From Tetrastigma voinierianum (taxonomy: Eukaryota > Streptophyta > Magnoliopsida > Vitales > Vitaceae), in contig JAEQBH010002962.1 of assembly GCA_016808115.1 (NCBI GenBank), positions 23,501-87,500 of the forward strand: a stretch of 64,000 nucleotides of DNA, written 5' to 3'. Each line of letters starts with the position of its first letter. Within the stretch, counting starts at the first letter, position 1. Positions 45,445 to 57,080 of this stretch are shown piece by piece. A model generated the notes under the pieces. The model worked only from the letters and a program-made list of their open reading frames with translations. It ran no database searches and was not told the origin of the DNA. Both the position numbers and the translations under genes were made by a program.

Positions 45445-47690
45445 TGTAAGACCCGAGAAATTTCAATTTCTGGAATAAGGGCAAAATCGTAATTTTAATT
45501 ACAAAATTGTAATTACGCTTAAAACCAGAATTGCCTCTTCAGATCTCGATGACGAAACGGATCGCACTGCTGAACCGCCTGCAAAATCCAGTTAAATGAA
45601 AATTTCGTAATTTTCGAGATACCGTGGTCAGCACGCTTCGAGGCATCACGGCTCCTGCGTCAGAATCGCTCTCGGCGACGAAAGTCAAGATATAACATGT
45701 ACCATGTACCCAGAAGTGGTATGAGTAGAGAAATGATGAAATGGACGCCGAGATAGTGCCGAATCTCAAATCCGGGTAAGAGGGACATATCGGGTCATTT
45801 GTAGATTCGACATGACTAAAGCCAAACAGTGTATAGGTGGTTCATCTCGCATTAGGCCAAGACAAAACGTGGAGGCCATTTAGGAGCAAGAGTTTATTGA
45901 GAGGTCAGAGAGAGAGGTGCTTTCCATCCTGCGCCCACCGCCAGATCACTTAGTAAAGAAGTGAACGCTCTACTTTTATGTGCCACGCTGCACCCCTGCT
46001 CATGAAGCTTTTGACACCCAAGAGGTAGGATTTTCTCTCTACTCATGCTTTTTTGTATTCCCATTTTTAAGGGTTTTTCGATGTTTCAAGTAGTTTGAGG
46101 CCAGGGGGTTAGAAGTGATCGGTCCCAAAACTTGGGACCGAATTGTTAGAATTTTTTTTGAGATTTGTAGAGACGCTTGACTGTCCAAGTATTTTAGTGG
46201 GCTTGTCAGTGAAGTGGAATTTTGCATTAAAATGTAAGGTTTAAATCATGTAATTATAGAAAAAGGCCTGAATGGGTTGTTGATCTGGCCCCAAAACATG
46301 GGACCGAATTATGGAAATATTTTTGAACGCTTGACCGCCCGTGATCGCCGTAAACCGGCGGGCTGTTTGTGGGAATTTGCAAATAAAATGCAAGTTTGAG
46401 ATGATAGCAGCTGAATTGGCCGCTTTGATCGGGCCCTAAACATGGGACCAAGGTGTTAGATTTTTTGGAGCCGATTTGGGTACCTTAGACATCACGGACT
46501 GTTATGGGTCCTTTCGTGATAATTTATTCAATAAATGATGCTTGGGTGTTTGCAGATAGAAAATGTAAAAGAAATTCGGTTACAAAAAGGAACCGGTGTT
46601 GACATGTGGGCTGCCCGTGGACAGCTCATACTTATTTACGCAATCAGAACAAATTCCGTTTGTGTGAAATGGATAAGAATTGTCCATGTCAAGGGTGCTC
46701 GAACTCAGATAGTCGAATGGGTTTGAGTCATGTGGATATATGAGTTGTATAATTACATAACATGATTGTGTGGATTTGATTTTATGCGAAGACCATGTTT
46801 ATATATTTGCATGTGTCGTATGAATTATTGAAATGGCATCATATCGCATTTCATATGCACCGGGTATCCTGTAGAGATAGGAGTTAGTGCATGGTATAAG
46901 CTCAGAAAAGACGGCTCGAGGATAGTCTAAAAATGTTAATTATCGAGGTCCATAAACTTAAAATATCAATCGTCGGAGTTTTTCCAATTGATATTCATCG
47001 GAGGGTAGTCTCATAACAATATATATATCAACGCCGGAGCGCCCAATTGATATATATACACTGAGGGCTAACCATTAATAAAATAAAAAATCTCATACAA
47101 GGCTTAGGCGAGTGTGAGAGCTCGTGAGGACTCGGATTCCAGCCGGTCATGTAGACATTCAAGCAGATCATGCATTTGCTTGAATGTGTTTAAATTGAAC
47201 ATAGCACTGCACTTAGAAGAGCACTCACTAGCGTATTCTCCCATCGAGTTTAGCTCACCCTGTCAGACTCTCACAAAAATCTTACTAAGAGAGATCTGCT
47301 CATTCTGAGGCCAAAGGCTAGAAGAGTTCTAATGTGGCCTTGTTGATGCTTACATGTATTAGAATGTTTCATTCTTTTAATATATGTGTTGTATAAGAGT
47401 AACCATTAACTCTTGCATTGATGGCGTCGTGCTTTCTCTCTTCCTCTCCTCTCCTCCTCCTCCTCCTCCTTCCTCCTCCCTCCTCTCTCAACGGAGGTAA
47501 GATTGAACCCGCTTTAATAGCATTAAGATCGCCAAACAAGAGTGCCTGATGTTGGGACGGGTTTATGAAGATTTTGTATTTGGTGAGCTCCGTCCTGAGA
47601 GACTACGCGATTTTAAATGAAAAATGTCGGTCACGACATTCAGTGTCCATGAGTTGTGGTGGTCAGCGGACCGGGTTTTGGGGCGTCACG
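45445..47690 (+). mobile_element. E2 5' LTR, subtype A1
   Basis: TGTAAGACCCGAG to GGGGCGTCACG, 2.25 kb. It carries the hairpin array near 46930-47070 and AAGAGGTAGGATTTTCTCTC near 46019-46038. At about 47421-47545 it holds a CT-rich block not present in the 3' LTR of the same element. Confidence 0.9.
47421..47549 (+). other. CT-rich, exon-like block in E2 5' LTR
   Basis: A 42-codon open frame starts MASCFLSSSP, continues through seven Leu and PPPSSLNGGK, and stops at 47547-47549. A splice-donor-like AG/GTAAG lies at 47495-47501. The 3' LTR has ordinary LTR sequence at this place. The start resembles a Ser/Leu-rich targeting peptide, so a captured host first exon is possible; an expanded CTC microsatellite would also explain it. 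Confidence 0.35.
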
Positions 47691-47692
47691 GC

Positions 47693-47705
47693 TTGGTATC
47701 GAGCC
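47693..47705 (+). other. E2 primer-binding site (tRNA-iMet type)
   Basis: TTGGTATCGAGCC, two bases after the LTR end, is the best preserved site in the window. It differs from the initiator tRNA-Met complement TGGTATCAGAGCC by one missing base. Confidence 0.8.
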
Positions 47706-49494
47706 TAGGTATCTGAATACAGGGAGCTCGGATTTGGGTATCCATCTGCTGGGTGGTTTGGGATGGAGTGTAGGTGTGGAAGCCTAGAGATGGAGGCAGG
47801 CTTAGGCCACCATGGAAATGTAAAAACATCACCACTGGAACTGTGGTTTGATGTTGAGTTTAGGCAAGATTACCTAGGAAAATCACGGGTTAACACTAGG
47901 ACACTACGTGCACGTGTGTTGACGTGTTTTGTGTGATTTGGTGAATTATTGTGTCAACATGTGAATGTTTGATGAATGGTATGATTGATGTTTATAACAT
48001 GTTGATTGATCATGTGTTGTGTTTGGATTGTGTGCTTAGGTGGATAGCACTTAGGACAAATAAACTAAAATGTTGAACACTAGGATTAGTGTGAGAACAA
48101 GTTGGTTGAGAAAAATTGTGGTAAAATGCTCCCGAGCAGTGCGGACAACGACCAGTTTGGGGTGGTCGGTGTGGAGTTTAGTGGGAAAACTAGAAAACTA
48201 TTCGAGTTTTGGCACAAGATAAATATGAAATTTCACGAGTTAAAATTTTCTTGAAGTAGCAAGGAAGGCTGCGATGAAAAAAAAAATGATGATGAAAATA
48301 ATTTTCTAAGATTTTACGAGTTGTACAATTGAAGAGAATGGGGCAAATAAATTTTAAAAATTTATTTTGAGTAATCAGAAAATGAAAAAAAAATAATAAT
48401 AATGATTTTATTGATTTTTCAGTACTTGAAATAAGCTTGGAAAAAATAAATAAATAAATAATAATAATAATAAGGAAAAAAAAAAATTTGGCAGTGCAGG
48501 ACCACGAGAATGAGCTCGCGGTGAAAATTTAGAAAAGCAGCCCAGAAGCCGTCGCTGACGTACGTCTTAAGCGTCTGAAGCGCGCGTGTTCGCGTCTTGA
48601 AGCGTCACGAAGCCTTATGTATGGCCCCAAGCGTCTTGGCGTTAGAAGCAGCGGCCCCGGCCCGGCCCAAGCGGCCTGGCCTTGGCCTTAGCGGCCCATT
48701 GGAAGCGCGCGAAGCCCAGCAGCGAGCGGCAGCCGCGGCGCAACAGCCTTGTCGTGTGCCTTGGCGGCGAAGCTGGCTGGCCCAAGGCGTGGCAGAGCGG
48801 CGTGGCTTGTGAGCGCCCAAGCGTGGGCGCAGTGTAACTGGAAAGACTCGGCTTTGGCGTCTGGGTTGGCCTTGGGCAGTGCACTCAGTGCACTCGGCCC
48901 ATTACAATCCGTTTGGCTACATTTTTTTCTGGAGTCACCCCGAATGAACAGATTCATTGTAAAAAAAAAAAAAAAAAAAAAAAAATTCGAAAAAAAAAAA
49001 AATTTACTAAATTCAAATAAAATCAAATAAATTTTGATAAAATTTAGAAAAGTAAATTTTCAAAATAAAATTTTGAAAATAAAATTTTAATTGAAAACAA
49101 TATTTTAAACGAAATGATTGCGTATGCAACGAGGTTATGTATGATTAGTGTCTGTTTATTGGTTATGCCTTAGAATCTTTTGTATTGGATTCAACTACCA
49201 TTGAAATGGTGATTCTTGTTGTAGTTAAGTCTGAAGTATATGCATGGTGTAATACGTATAGGAAAAGGGTGAATGCTAAGGTTAGGGATTTCGACCTTAG
49301 GGATTTGGATAATGAAGTAGGCAAAGAGCCTAAAATTTTATTTGAATAAAGCAAATTAAATTAGTTTAGATTTAGCACCACGCTAGGAAATGACGGGTTG
49401 GTTCATGGTTGTTAAGTCTATTGGCATGTGCATTTGCTAGTTAGGCCCGGGAAATGAAAGTTAAATGATTCTTGTTGCCATGGTAATTTTGTAA
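47706..49494 (+). other. E2 leader with GC-rich island
   Basis: AT-rich leader with A-runs (48270-48490, 48959-49010) surrounding a GC-rich block at 48540-48905. The block contains GCGCGAAGCCC and GGCGAAGCTGG words and matches the islands of E1 and E3 in position and character. Overlapping open frames on both strands across the block reflect composition. I see no protein motif. Confidence 0.65.
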
Positions 49495-49905
49495 ATGGCT
49501 AGTAGGGGCCCAGGACATAGGGGCGTCCACGGGGCCTTTGGTCGGGCACCACCAGGTGATTGGCGGTCGCAGGCGACGATCGGCGGGCCTTTGTAAGGGC
49601 CGTAGGTGTTACAGGAGAAGCGCTGTCGCTGGGCTCGCATAGCGGTGGTCGGGGGAGATCTAGTAACCTCCGGAGGTTTAGGAGCGTATCATCCTCAGAC
49701 AATCCACGGGGGGGAAGAGACCAGGTGGTGATAGACCATTGGTTTATGCGAGATCGAGAAGAAAGAAGGTGTTAGAGCATGGAGTACCTTTGACACGACC
49801 CGGGGATCGATTAAATGCATTCTAGCTAGAGAGTGGAGCCCCAGTATGGTGGAAATGGGCAAGGACCTCTAGAGACCATCAGAGAGCCATTGTAGTGAGT
49901 TCTCC
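49495..49905 (+). pseudogene. E2 gag, N-terminal fragment
   Basis: Starts at ATG 49495 with MASRGPGHRGVHG, the counterpart of the Arg/Gly-rich start in E1. Shifted frames then give DRPLVYARSR near 49730 and a PVWWKWARTSRD capsid stretch near 49840-49877. The C-terminal capsid and zinc knuckle are absent here. The text passes directly to the protease end, at the same junction as E1 and E3. Confidence 0.75.
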
Positions 49906-50200
49906 CTAAAGTTAAGGCGAGGCCAGTCTGATATGTCGGATTTGTGAGTTAGAGATCTCGGGGACTCTACTCATAGTGGACTTGAGGATTATGGACATGT
50001 CAGAGTTCGAGGTCATCTTGAGGATGGATCAATGATAGCCATGTGGTCATATCGATCAGAGCAGGAGTGGCTACCGCTCATATGCAACCCAATCGTATGG
50101 CATTGGGCAGGCATGACATTTTCCCGACAAAGATATTATGAGTCCAAGTGTCAAGTGACGCTTAGCGGTTGGCTAGCGAGCTCATTCGCAGGACGAGGTG
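49906..50200 (+). pseudogene. E2 protease, C-terminal fragment
   Basis: Only the terminal VILGMDW-equivalent is recognisable near 49995-50035 (degraded). The active-site part is missing because of the shared gag-to-protease deletion. Confidence 0.6.
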
Positions 50201-51021
50201 ATATCAGACTTAGATTCACTCTAGTTTACTTAATGTGTGGATGTTTTTCCAGATAAGCTACCTAGATTACCTCCACAAAGGGTCGTGAGGACTTCGTATC
50301 GAGTTACACTGGGTACTACAACCATCTCTATGACTCCAAGATGGATGGCAATCCGCTGAGTTGCGTGAACTAGTTCAATACATGAGCCATCGGACAAAGG
50401 GTTCATTGTGGATCGGCACTTCACCATGGGGTGCTTCTGGCTTCAATCATAAGAAGAGGCAAGACCCTTCGACCGCATCGACTACAAGCAGCTTGAATAG
50501 AAGAGATCCGTGACTGTGACTTATTACTCGAGGATTGATGATTTATTCAATTACTCGAGAGCGCGAGTTCATTTTTAAGATAGACCTTCGTGACCGGGTT
50601 ATCATCACCGAAGGTTAGGAGACAGATATCCCAGACGGCGCTAGGACGCTGCTATGGCACTTTGAGTTTACTTGATGCCCTCGATCGACTTAATGCGCCT
50701 ACAGCATTCATGGACTCCTATGCATAGGGTGTTCCAACCTTATCTAGATCAGTTTGTCGTAGTCTTCGTGGATGACATTCTGATCTACTCCCAGTCAGAG
50801 TGGGAGCATGAGTATTAATTGAGGATCGTCTGGCTTGTTGACAGACTATCAACAGACACTAAGTTCGGGCAGAAGTGCTAGTTTTAGCTTACTGAATGGA
50901 GGTTTTGGACACGTGGAGTCGCACTGCAGAGTGCTAGTCGACTCAGAGAAGGTTGAGTGCTGATGCTGGGAGAGACCGAATGTCAATCTTCGAGACACGT
51001 AGTCTTGGATCGGGCCGGTAA
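50201..51021 (+). pseudogene. E2 reverse transcriptase, truncated
   Basis: Pieces in order are LPRLPPQR-like near 50260-50285, [20 protein letters not shown] sequence near 50710-50760 with the FVDD box at 50765-50776, then [13 protein letters not shown] near 50777-50816. A thumb start MSILETRS lies near 50981-51003, equivalent to the segment before FLGLAGYYRRF in gypsy enzymes. At that point the text changes to gag. Broken by many stops. Confidence 0.75.
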
Positions 51022-51240
51022 TACGAGAGATAAGGAGAAGGGCCAGTTGTCCATCCAGATGTGATCAGGACTTCGCCACGGATATGGACTCCGTTGGTCG
51101 GGACGGCCCCACCAAAGAGAGAGGAATCGAGATACTTGGAACACTCCTGATACGGTGTTGGCAAGGAGGGAGGATCGCCTTCCTAGTTCAGTGGAAGACA
51201 AGACTTCTGGCCACAATTAGTTTCAAGACTAGTAATGTGG
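51022..51240 (+). pseudogene. E2 gag capsid C-terminal piece relocated behind RT
   Basis: Directly after the reverse-transcriptase thumb start, the text aligns with the second half of gag in E4: GAGAAGGGCCAGTTGTCCAT (51035-51054) corresponds to the ENGLKLSI region, followed by a GYGLRWSGRPHQRERN-like stretch to about 51150. E3 shows the same join at about 56284, better preserved. The join lies where both partners have an RRF-coding word, so a short-homology template switch is likely. Confidence 0.65.
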
Positions 51241-51690
51241 ATCGGAAAGCATGATGGCGGGATTTCCTGCAGACTGTGATCCCAAGACTTGGGACAATGC
51301 ACCCCAGCTTTACGTAGGACGTGAGAGAGTATATTAGCTTCATTCCTCCACACCCTAGCACGGTCGAGAACTATTTCAGATTGGGGTGCTATACAAGCAC
51401 TCTCAACAGCACAGATTTGCCAAAGGGGCCAAAGTGTGGGTCAAAGTCGTGGGATAGATCAAGACACGTTGAAGAGAAGCTTAGCTGACTTAGGTGGTAC
51501 ACATAGTGGCTGGGCGAAGTGTCGCTGACATGGATAAGTTGACAACCACTCCAAGTTGTCGGCATCAGACTCAGGGGCCGTTGTCATACTCGACACTACA
51601 TTGATTCGGGGCTTCGAGGTTAAGGCCTTTAGAGAAGCCGTGCAGAAGATGTTCTTCCAGGATTTAGTGTAAGAGAGTCGACCGATAAGT
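51241..51690 (+). other. E2 internal stretch after relocated gag piece
   Basis: Shared with E3 (55640-56070, inverted): CCTCCACACCCTAG near 51346, GGGGTGCTATACAAGCACT near 51383-51401, CCAAAGGGGCCA near 51420, and AAGGCCTTTAGAGAAGCC near 51625. In E3 one frame reads like the Pro/Gln-rich linker between capsid and zinc knuckle, but no knuckle is visible. Function not recognised. Confidence 0.4.
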
Positions 51691-52095
51691 CGGGATTATG
51701 AGTGAGAAATCTCTCAGATTCTGCTCATGGTGAGAATCCTGGAGTGGTGAAAAAAACCGTGGAGATATCCGAAATTCTATGTGAATGGAAGAGGCTCTAA
51801 ATGTAAGTTGAAGAGTTATGTAATCAGCACAAAAACACACCACGTTATCGCGCTGCACTTGTAGTCGAGTGATGTGGAGGCTCTGTGACTCGAGGGCTGG
51901 ATACCCTTTGGAAATTTCATCGATGCTGTCGAGTTGACAAGGCTCAGAAAAGGACGACATGCATGGCATGAAGTGAGTTGACAAACCATTGATCACGCTG
52001 ATTGTGACCTTGGAAAGGTTAGCTGCCTTACACACTAAGCAAGGGCTGCGTTGGATACGTACGCGAGGATTATGTACATGTGTTGCAGGACACAC
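51664..52095 (-). CDS. Hypothetical antisense ORF of the gypsy family (143 aa)
   Basis: Open for 143 codons on the strand opposite to pol, at the same place as the 151-codon frame at 69-524. Shared words include MPCMSSF for MPCISSI and a later YPALESQS-type stretch, with many substitutions between. Rich in Ser, Thr and Arg. No known motif. That two diverged copies both remain open over 140 codons is notable given how broken every sense frame is, but it is not proof of coding. Confidence 0.35.
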   Translation of the reverse strand: MCPATHVHNPRVRIQRSPCLVCKAANLSKVTISVINGLSTHFMPCMSSFSEPCQLDSIDEISKGYPALESQSLHITRLQVQRDNVVCFCADYITLQLTFRASSIHIEFRISPRFFSPLQDSHHEQNLRDFSLIIPTYRSTLLH

Positions 52096-52800
52096 TCGTG
52101 AGCATGTGTCCTCGAATCATAAGGGTAGAGGATTAAATTGCCCTAGTGGAATTCGCTTCTACAACAATAGCTTTTCATCGCGAGTATACTAATGGCACCA
52201 TATGAGGCTGTAATGAGACCATGTAGATCATCACATGTTGGACCGAGACGGGAGAGCTCCATTACTCCGTCCCCGACCGACAGACAATTCTCCTGAGAAG
52301 GTGAGGAGCCTTGATACGATAGCTGCCTTTCTCACCCGCCAGCCGACGTAAGAGCTATGCTAATGGGGAGACGCCGACCCTTAGAGTTCTGGGTTAGCGA
52401 TCACGCTTTCCTCGGGCGTGAATCTTAAGCAGGAGGGTCGTCTACAGCGCTGAAGCTTATCACGAGGTTTATCGGGCCTTCGAGATACTCGAGAGGATAA
52501 GCACTCGCGCATCGTTAGCGTTACGCCCCAAAGATGTTAGGTGTCCACGAGGTATTTCCCACGTCTCCATACTCGAAAATATACTCCAAATCCACCATGA
52601 GGTGGATCGCATCATCAGATCGACACCTGACGGGGCCCTTCGAGGAGTGGACTCGCTGCGCATTGTTGATAGCCGTGATCGTCTATGACGCAAGACCGTG
52701 AGGCTAGTGAGAGTGCTATGGCGCACCGTGAGTGAGGAGTTCACGCGGAGAGCCGCTAGCGACACGATGCAGCCACTTATCCCTTCGTGATTAGGGGATG
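52040..52800 (+). pseudogene. E2 integrase C-terminal fragment
   Basis: Begins with an LEDYVHVLQ-like end of the core near 52064. ESXGRGLNCP and FAYNNS-equivalents lie near 52110-52180, MAPYEAV near 52190-52213, and RRRPLEF near 52368-52388. TRFIGPSRYSRG corresponds to SPRFIGPFEILERVG near 52460-52497. The upstream catalytic core is missing, replaced by the antisense-ORF segment. Broken. Confidence 0.75.
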
Positions 52801-52923
52801 AAGGTACGTGAGTTTACCGCTTAAAATCTAAATGGCTAGTTTACATGCACAGATAGAGTGCGCGGTAGCATGCATGAGTGATTATGATTGGTTCCTGAAT
52901 TCTCGACGAAATTCGGAGGAGAA
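52801..52923 (+). other. E2 3' untranslated region and polypurine tract
   Basis: Non-coding end of the internal region. The purine run GGAGGAGAA lies at about 52915-52923, immediately before the 3' LTR. Confidence 0.8.
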
Positions 52924-55204
52924 TGTAAGACCCGAGAAATTTCACTGAATAAGGGCAAATCGTAATTTTAATTACAAAATTGTAATTACGCTAAAAATCC
53001 GTAATTCTATTCTCTAGATCTCGGATGACTAAAATTCCGATCGTACTGCTGGAATCGTCTCGCAAAATCTAGTTAGCACGTAAAATTTCCTCGCACTTTC
53101 TCGAGACAAGTCAGGTTGGCACGCTTCGAAGGCATCGCGCCTCGTGCCAGAATCGAGCCATGCGACGAAAGTCGATATAACACGTACTCAGCGTACCGGG
53201 CGGTACGAGGCAGAAAGAAACGATGAAAACGACGTCGAGATAACGAATCTCAACTGGTAAAGAGAGGGACATATCGTCATTTAGAGATTCGATTGTCGAC
53301 TAAAAGTCAAAATAGTTGTATAAGGTTCATCTTCATATTAGGCCAAGACAAAACGTGGGAGGCCATTTTAGGATGCAGTGAGTTTTTGGGTTGAGAGGGT
53401 TTTAGAGAGAGGGTGCTTCTCTGAAAGATCTCATGCTTTCGATCGGTTGATTGACGATAAGAAGGGGGAAATAGTCTCATTTGAAAGCAAAGACGTTGTG
53501 ATTCGGCCATGGAAGTGATTAACTCCAAGAGGTGGGTTTTCCCTACTGCGTATTCCCATTTCCGCGCTGACGTTTTGCTGGGCTGGCGCCATGGCGTCGT
53601 TACTCCGGCCCCAAACATGACCAATTGTTAGAATTTTTTCGAGATTTGTAGAGATGGCCGTGGATCGTCTGTATTTAGTGCTGTCAGGTGTTGGAATTTT
53701 GCATTAAAATGTATGCTTTAAAATCATGTAATTATAGGAAAAAAGGCTGAATACGTTGATCGGTCCCAAACATGGGACCGACTTTATGGAATATTTTTTG
53801 AACGCTTGGGACTGTCCGTGACTGCCCAGAAACTGAAGTGGGCTGTTTGTGTGGAATTTGGCATTAAAATGCAAGTTTGAGATGATAAAGATCGGGAATG
53901 GGCCGCTTGATCGGCCCTAAAACATGGGACCAAGGTGTTAGATTTTTGGGAGCCGATTTGGGCAATCTAGACACTGTTACTTTTCGACCGTTATGGGTCC
54001 TTTCGCATAATTTATTCAATAAATGATGTTTCGTGTTTATGTTATAGAAATGGGTAAGAAATTCGTTACAAAAGTGGAACCGAGAAATGGATATGTATGC
54101 CCGTGGACAGCGCCCACTTTACTGCTTTCTTTGGGACTGTAAAAACAAATCTGGTTTGTGTGAAAATGGATAAGAATTGTCCATGTGTTGTGTGCTCGAA
54201 CTTGTATGAAATGAATGGCTCGAGTCGATGTGGATATACGAGTCAGGATAATTACATAACATGATTAAGCGCGATTTCCGATGATGAGTATATTCATGTT
54301 TATATATTTGCATGTGTTGCATGAATTATCGAATTCAAGATCATAATGCATTTCATATGCACTGGGTATCCTAGAGAGATAGGAGTTAGGTGCATGGTAT
54401 AAGTCTGTATAAGACTCGCCCGCAGGATAGTCTAAAAATGTTAATTATCTGGAGGGTAGTCCACAAACTTAAAATATCAATCGCCTGAGCGGCCCAATTG
54501 ATATTCACCTGAAGTAAGAGTCCACAACAATATATATCAATCGTCGAGCTACCCAATTGATATATATATACATCGGAGGGTCATTCCATTAATAAAATAA
54601 AAATTCCTCATACAAGGCTTAGGCGAGTGTGAGAGCCTATGAGGCTCCTGATCCGAAATACCGCGTAGACATTCAAGCAGTGATCACGACTGGTTGAACG
54701 CGGTTAAATTGGAACATAGCACTGCACTTAGGTGGTGAGTGTTTTCACTTGGGCGACATTCTCCTAACAGCTTTAGCTCACCCTGGCCGTGATTCCCTTT
54801 ACGTGCACGAGCGTGTGAGGAGACTCGCTTCGTCCTGTAGGGTCGAGCTAGAAGAAAGCTCTAATGTGGCCTTGTTGATGTTTACATGTATTAGAATGCT
54901 TCTCATTTTAATATATGTGTTGTATAAGAGTAAATCATTAACTCTTGCATTATGGATATAGTTGCAATATTGTAAGATATAACTGTTTTGGATATAGTGT
55001 GATTAGTATCAAGCCAGCTCCAAGAGGCCGTTTTTTTGTAATTAGGCATTGATGTTGGGACAGGTTTTATGAAGATTTTGTATTCGGGTGAGCCCCCGCA
55101 TAAAGGAGACTTCCGCCCGATTGGTGGAAAATGTCACAATTGACATTCACGAGTATTCCGCGGCCGACGGTAGTCACCCGAATTTCTGCCTTCGGGAGGC
55201 CACA
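52924..55204 (+). mobile_element. E2 3' LTR, subtype A1
   Basis: TGTAAGACCCGAG to GGCCACA, 2.28 kb, followed by the duplicated CCATG. The hairpin array lies near 54440-54590. The last 40 bp are altered compared with other copies (GGGAGGCCACA for GGGGCGTCACA). Confidence 0.9.
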
Positions 55205-55640
55205 CCATGCCATGCATGACATCCATACGCACGAGCCTCGCTCAACAACACCCAATGCGATTTCCAAAGGGTATTCAAACCTCGAGTCACCCCCGACTCC
55301 TATCACTCAACTCTCAGTCTACGTGATAACCCGACCAGGTTTTCATCTCGACATATAATCGTTTCGGGCTTTACACTCGAGCCCTCACATTTCCCCGCGG
55401 TTCCACTATGAGTCTTCATCGATCGAGTCCTAAAGGCAAACCCAACCCACACTCACCAAAAAGCTTGAATGCTTCACATACCGCACCCACATCCGACCTC
55501 GATACGATGTTACCACGCGAACGCAATAATTCCATAACGCGACACCCAATCCCCGCAAAATCGGTCCACCATGAGTAGAATATGAGAGACTCACTCATAC
55601 TCGACCTATCAGTCACTCACCCTACATCCTAGTGGAAGAA
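55205..55640 (+). pseudogene. E3 antisense ORF segment, split by E2
   Basis: The segment carrying the antisense frame of E1 and E2 lies here on the plus strand (E3 is inverted). It reads ACHDIHTHEPRSTTPNAIS-like sequence from about 55209, then GYSNLESPPTPITQL near 55270-55312. The frame is interrupted at its Met-Pro-Cys region by the E2 insertion, and the upstream 110 bp remain at 45331-45444. Confidence 0.4.
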
Positions 55641-56283
55641 CATCTATACCGGCTTCTCTAAAGGCCTTAACCCTAAGCCTAAACTAAGGTCGGCCCGCAT
55701 GACAACCCGGCCTAGGTCCACTCTTACCGACAACCCGCCATGGTCAAGCCAACTTATCCTTGTCAAACCTGACATCAACAACCAATAGCTCCACCGCCCT
55801 AAGGTTCACCACGCTTCTGCTGCGCTTCTCTGATCTGTTCCTGACTTCGACCCACACTCTGGCCCCTTTGGCCTATCTGTGATGTTGGAAGTGCTTGTAT
55901 AGCACCCCGAAACTGAAATTGGTCCCTCTAACCCTTACTAGGGTGTGGAGGAACGAACTGTATACTATCATGTTCTACTTCGCTTAACCGGATTGCATTG
56001 TCCTGGGTCTCGAGATCCCTCGTCTCGGGGAAATCCCATCACTCATGCTCAATCCTGGCCCTAGTCCTAAAACTAGTATGAAGCGTAAGTCTTCGCTCTT
56101 CCCGAACTAGAGAAAGTCGATCCCCTGTTACTTCACCACCCGTATCCCGAAAGTGTTCCAAGTATCCTCAATCTCTCTCTCTATGGTCGTGGGTCAGTTC
56201 CAACCATGGAGTCCATATCCTGGGAGGGGTGAAGTCCTACGATCCTATCCCGAATGGACAACTTCAGCCCATTCTCGAATCTC
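55641..56283 (-). pseudogene. E3 gag capsid C-terminal piece and linker behind RT
   Basis: On the minus strand, from 56283 leftwards, the text reads RRFENGLKLSIR, DMDSMVG and a TIERE-like stretch, which matches the capsid C-terminal region of gag in E4 at 40100-40250. It stands after reverse transcriptase, not before protease. Further left (about 55870-55970) a frame gives VPPHP and QRGQSVG, like the linker before the zinc knuckle. This copy shows the rearrangement best. Confidence 0.7.
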
Positions 56284-57080
56284 CTGTAACATCCAGCCAA
56301 TCCCAAGAAACTACGTATCTCGAGGATTGACATTCGGTCTATCCCAACTCATCAATGCCTCAACTTATGTCGAATTAACACTCCCGGTGGCCGACACCCG
56401 TGGTTCCAAAATCTCCCCTCAATAAGCTAAAACCCATTTCATCGAACTTAGCGTATTAACCTGAGAAGGTCTCAGAAGGCAAACGCAAACACCTCAAGCG
56501 ATACTCATGCTCCCACTGGATCGAGCAGATCAAAACGTGTCATCCACGAAGACTACGACAAACTGATCTAGATAAGGTTAGAATATCCTATGCATGAGAT
56601 CCATGAATGCTGTTGGCGCATTCGTCAATCCAAAGGGCATCACCGTAAACTCAAAGTGCCCATAACGCGTCCTAAACGCCGTCTTAGGGATATCTATCTC
56701 CCTAAATTTCCTCAGCCAAGGTACCACATGGTTCATCACGAGTAGACTCGCGCCTCCTCCTTAACCGGTCAAATAAATCATCAACTTCTGTAGCTGGTAC
56801 CGATTCTTGGATCGTGAACTCCGTTTCAACCGCCTGTGAATAATGCACAAGGATCTTGTCCTTCGCAAATGCAATCGGAGCGCCCTACGGTGAAGTGCTC
56901 TTGGCCTAATAAACCCCTTTGTCCAATAGGATCCTCGTGAGGCTGACTCGGAAGTTCCTGCTAACTTAACCGGCAAGCATCCTATGGAATCATAGAGATG
57001 GTTAAAGTACCAGTAAGTGTAATCTCGATACCAAAGTCTACTACCTTATGTGGAGGCAGTCCAGGCAGCTCATCCGAAAA
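56284..57080 (-). pseudogene. E3 reverse transcriptase, truncated
   Basis: Minus strand: LPGLPP near 57047-57064, a PHR/MPFGL region near 56630-56650, LDQF with VVFVDD near 56536-56572, and the thumb start SILEIRSFLGLAGCY near 56288-56330. The thumb is cut in the YRRF motif, where the gag piece begins. RNase H is missing. Same structure as E2; broken by stops and shifts. Confidence 0.75.

Larger units (their letters stand above)
45445..55204 (+). mobile_element. E2: gypsy element with rearranged gag-pol, inside E3
   Basis: Complete 9.76-kb insertion with LTRs 45445-47690 and 52924-55204, primer-binding site and polypurine tract. The internal order matches E3: leader with GC-rich island, gag N-terminus, protease end, reverse transcriptase, gag capsid C-terminal piece, antisense-ORF segment, integrase C-terminus. 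It landed in the antisense-ORF segment of E3. No frame is intact. Confidence 0.9.
45440..55209. repeat. Target-site duplication CCATG around E2
   Basis: CCATG at 45440-45444 and at 55205-55209 flank E2. E7 and E1 show the uninterrupted sequence (ATCCATGCCATGCATGAC in E7), which confirms a 5-bp duplication. Confidence 0.9.

Noticed and set aside
48605..49026. Several overlapping open frames on both strands in the E2 leader
   Set aside because: GC-rich composition removes stops on both strands; no motif is conserved with the E1 or E3 island.
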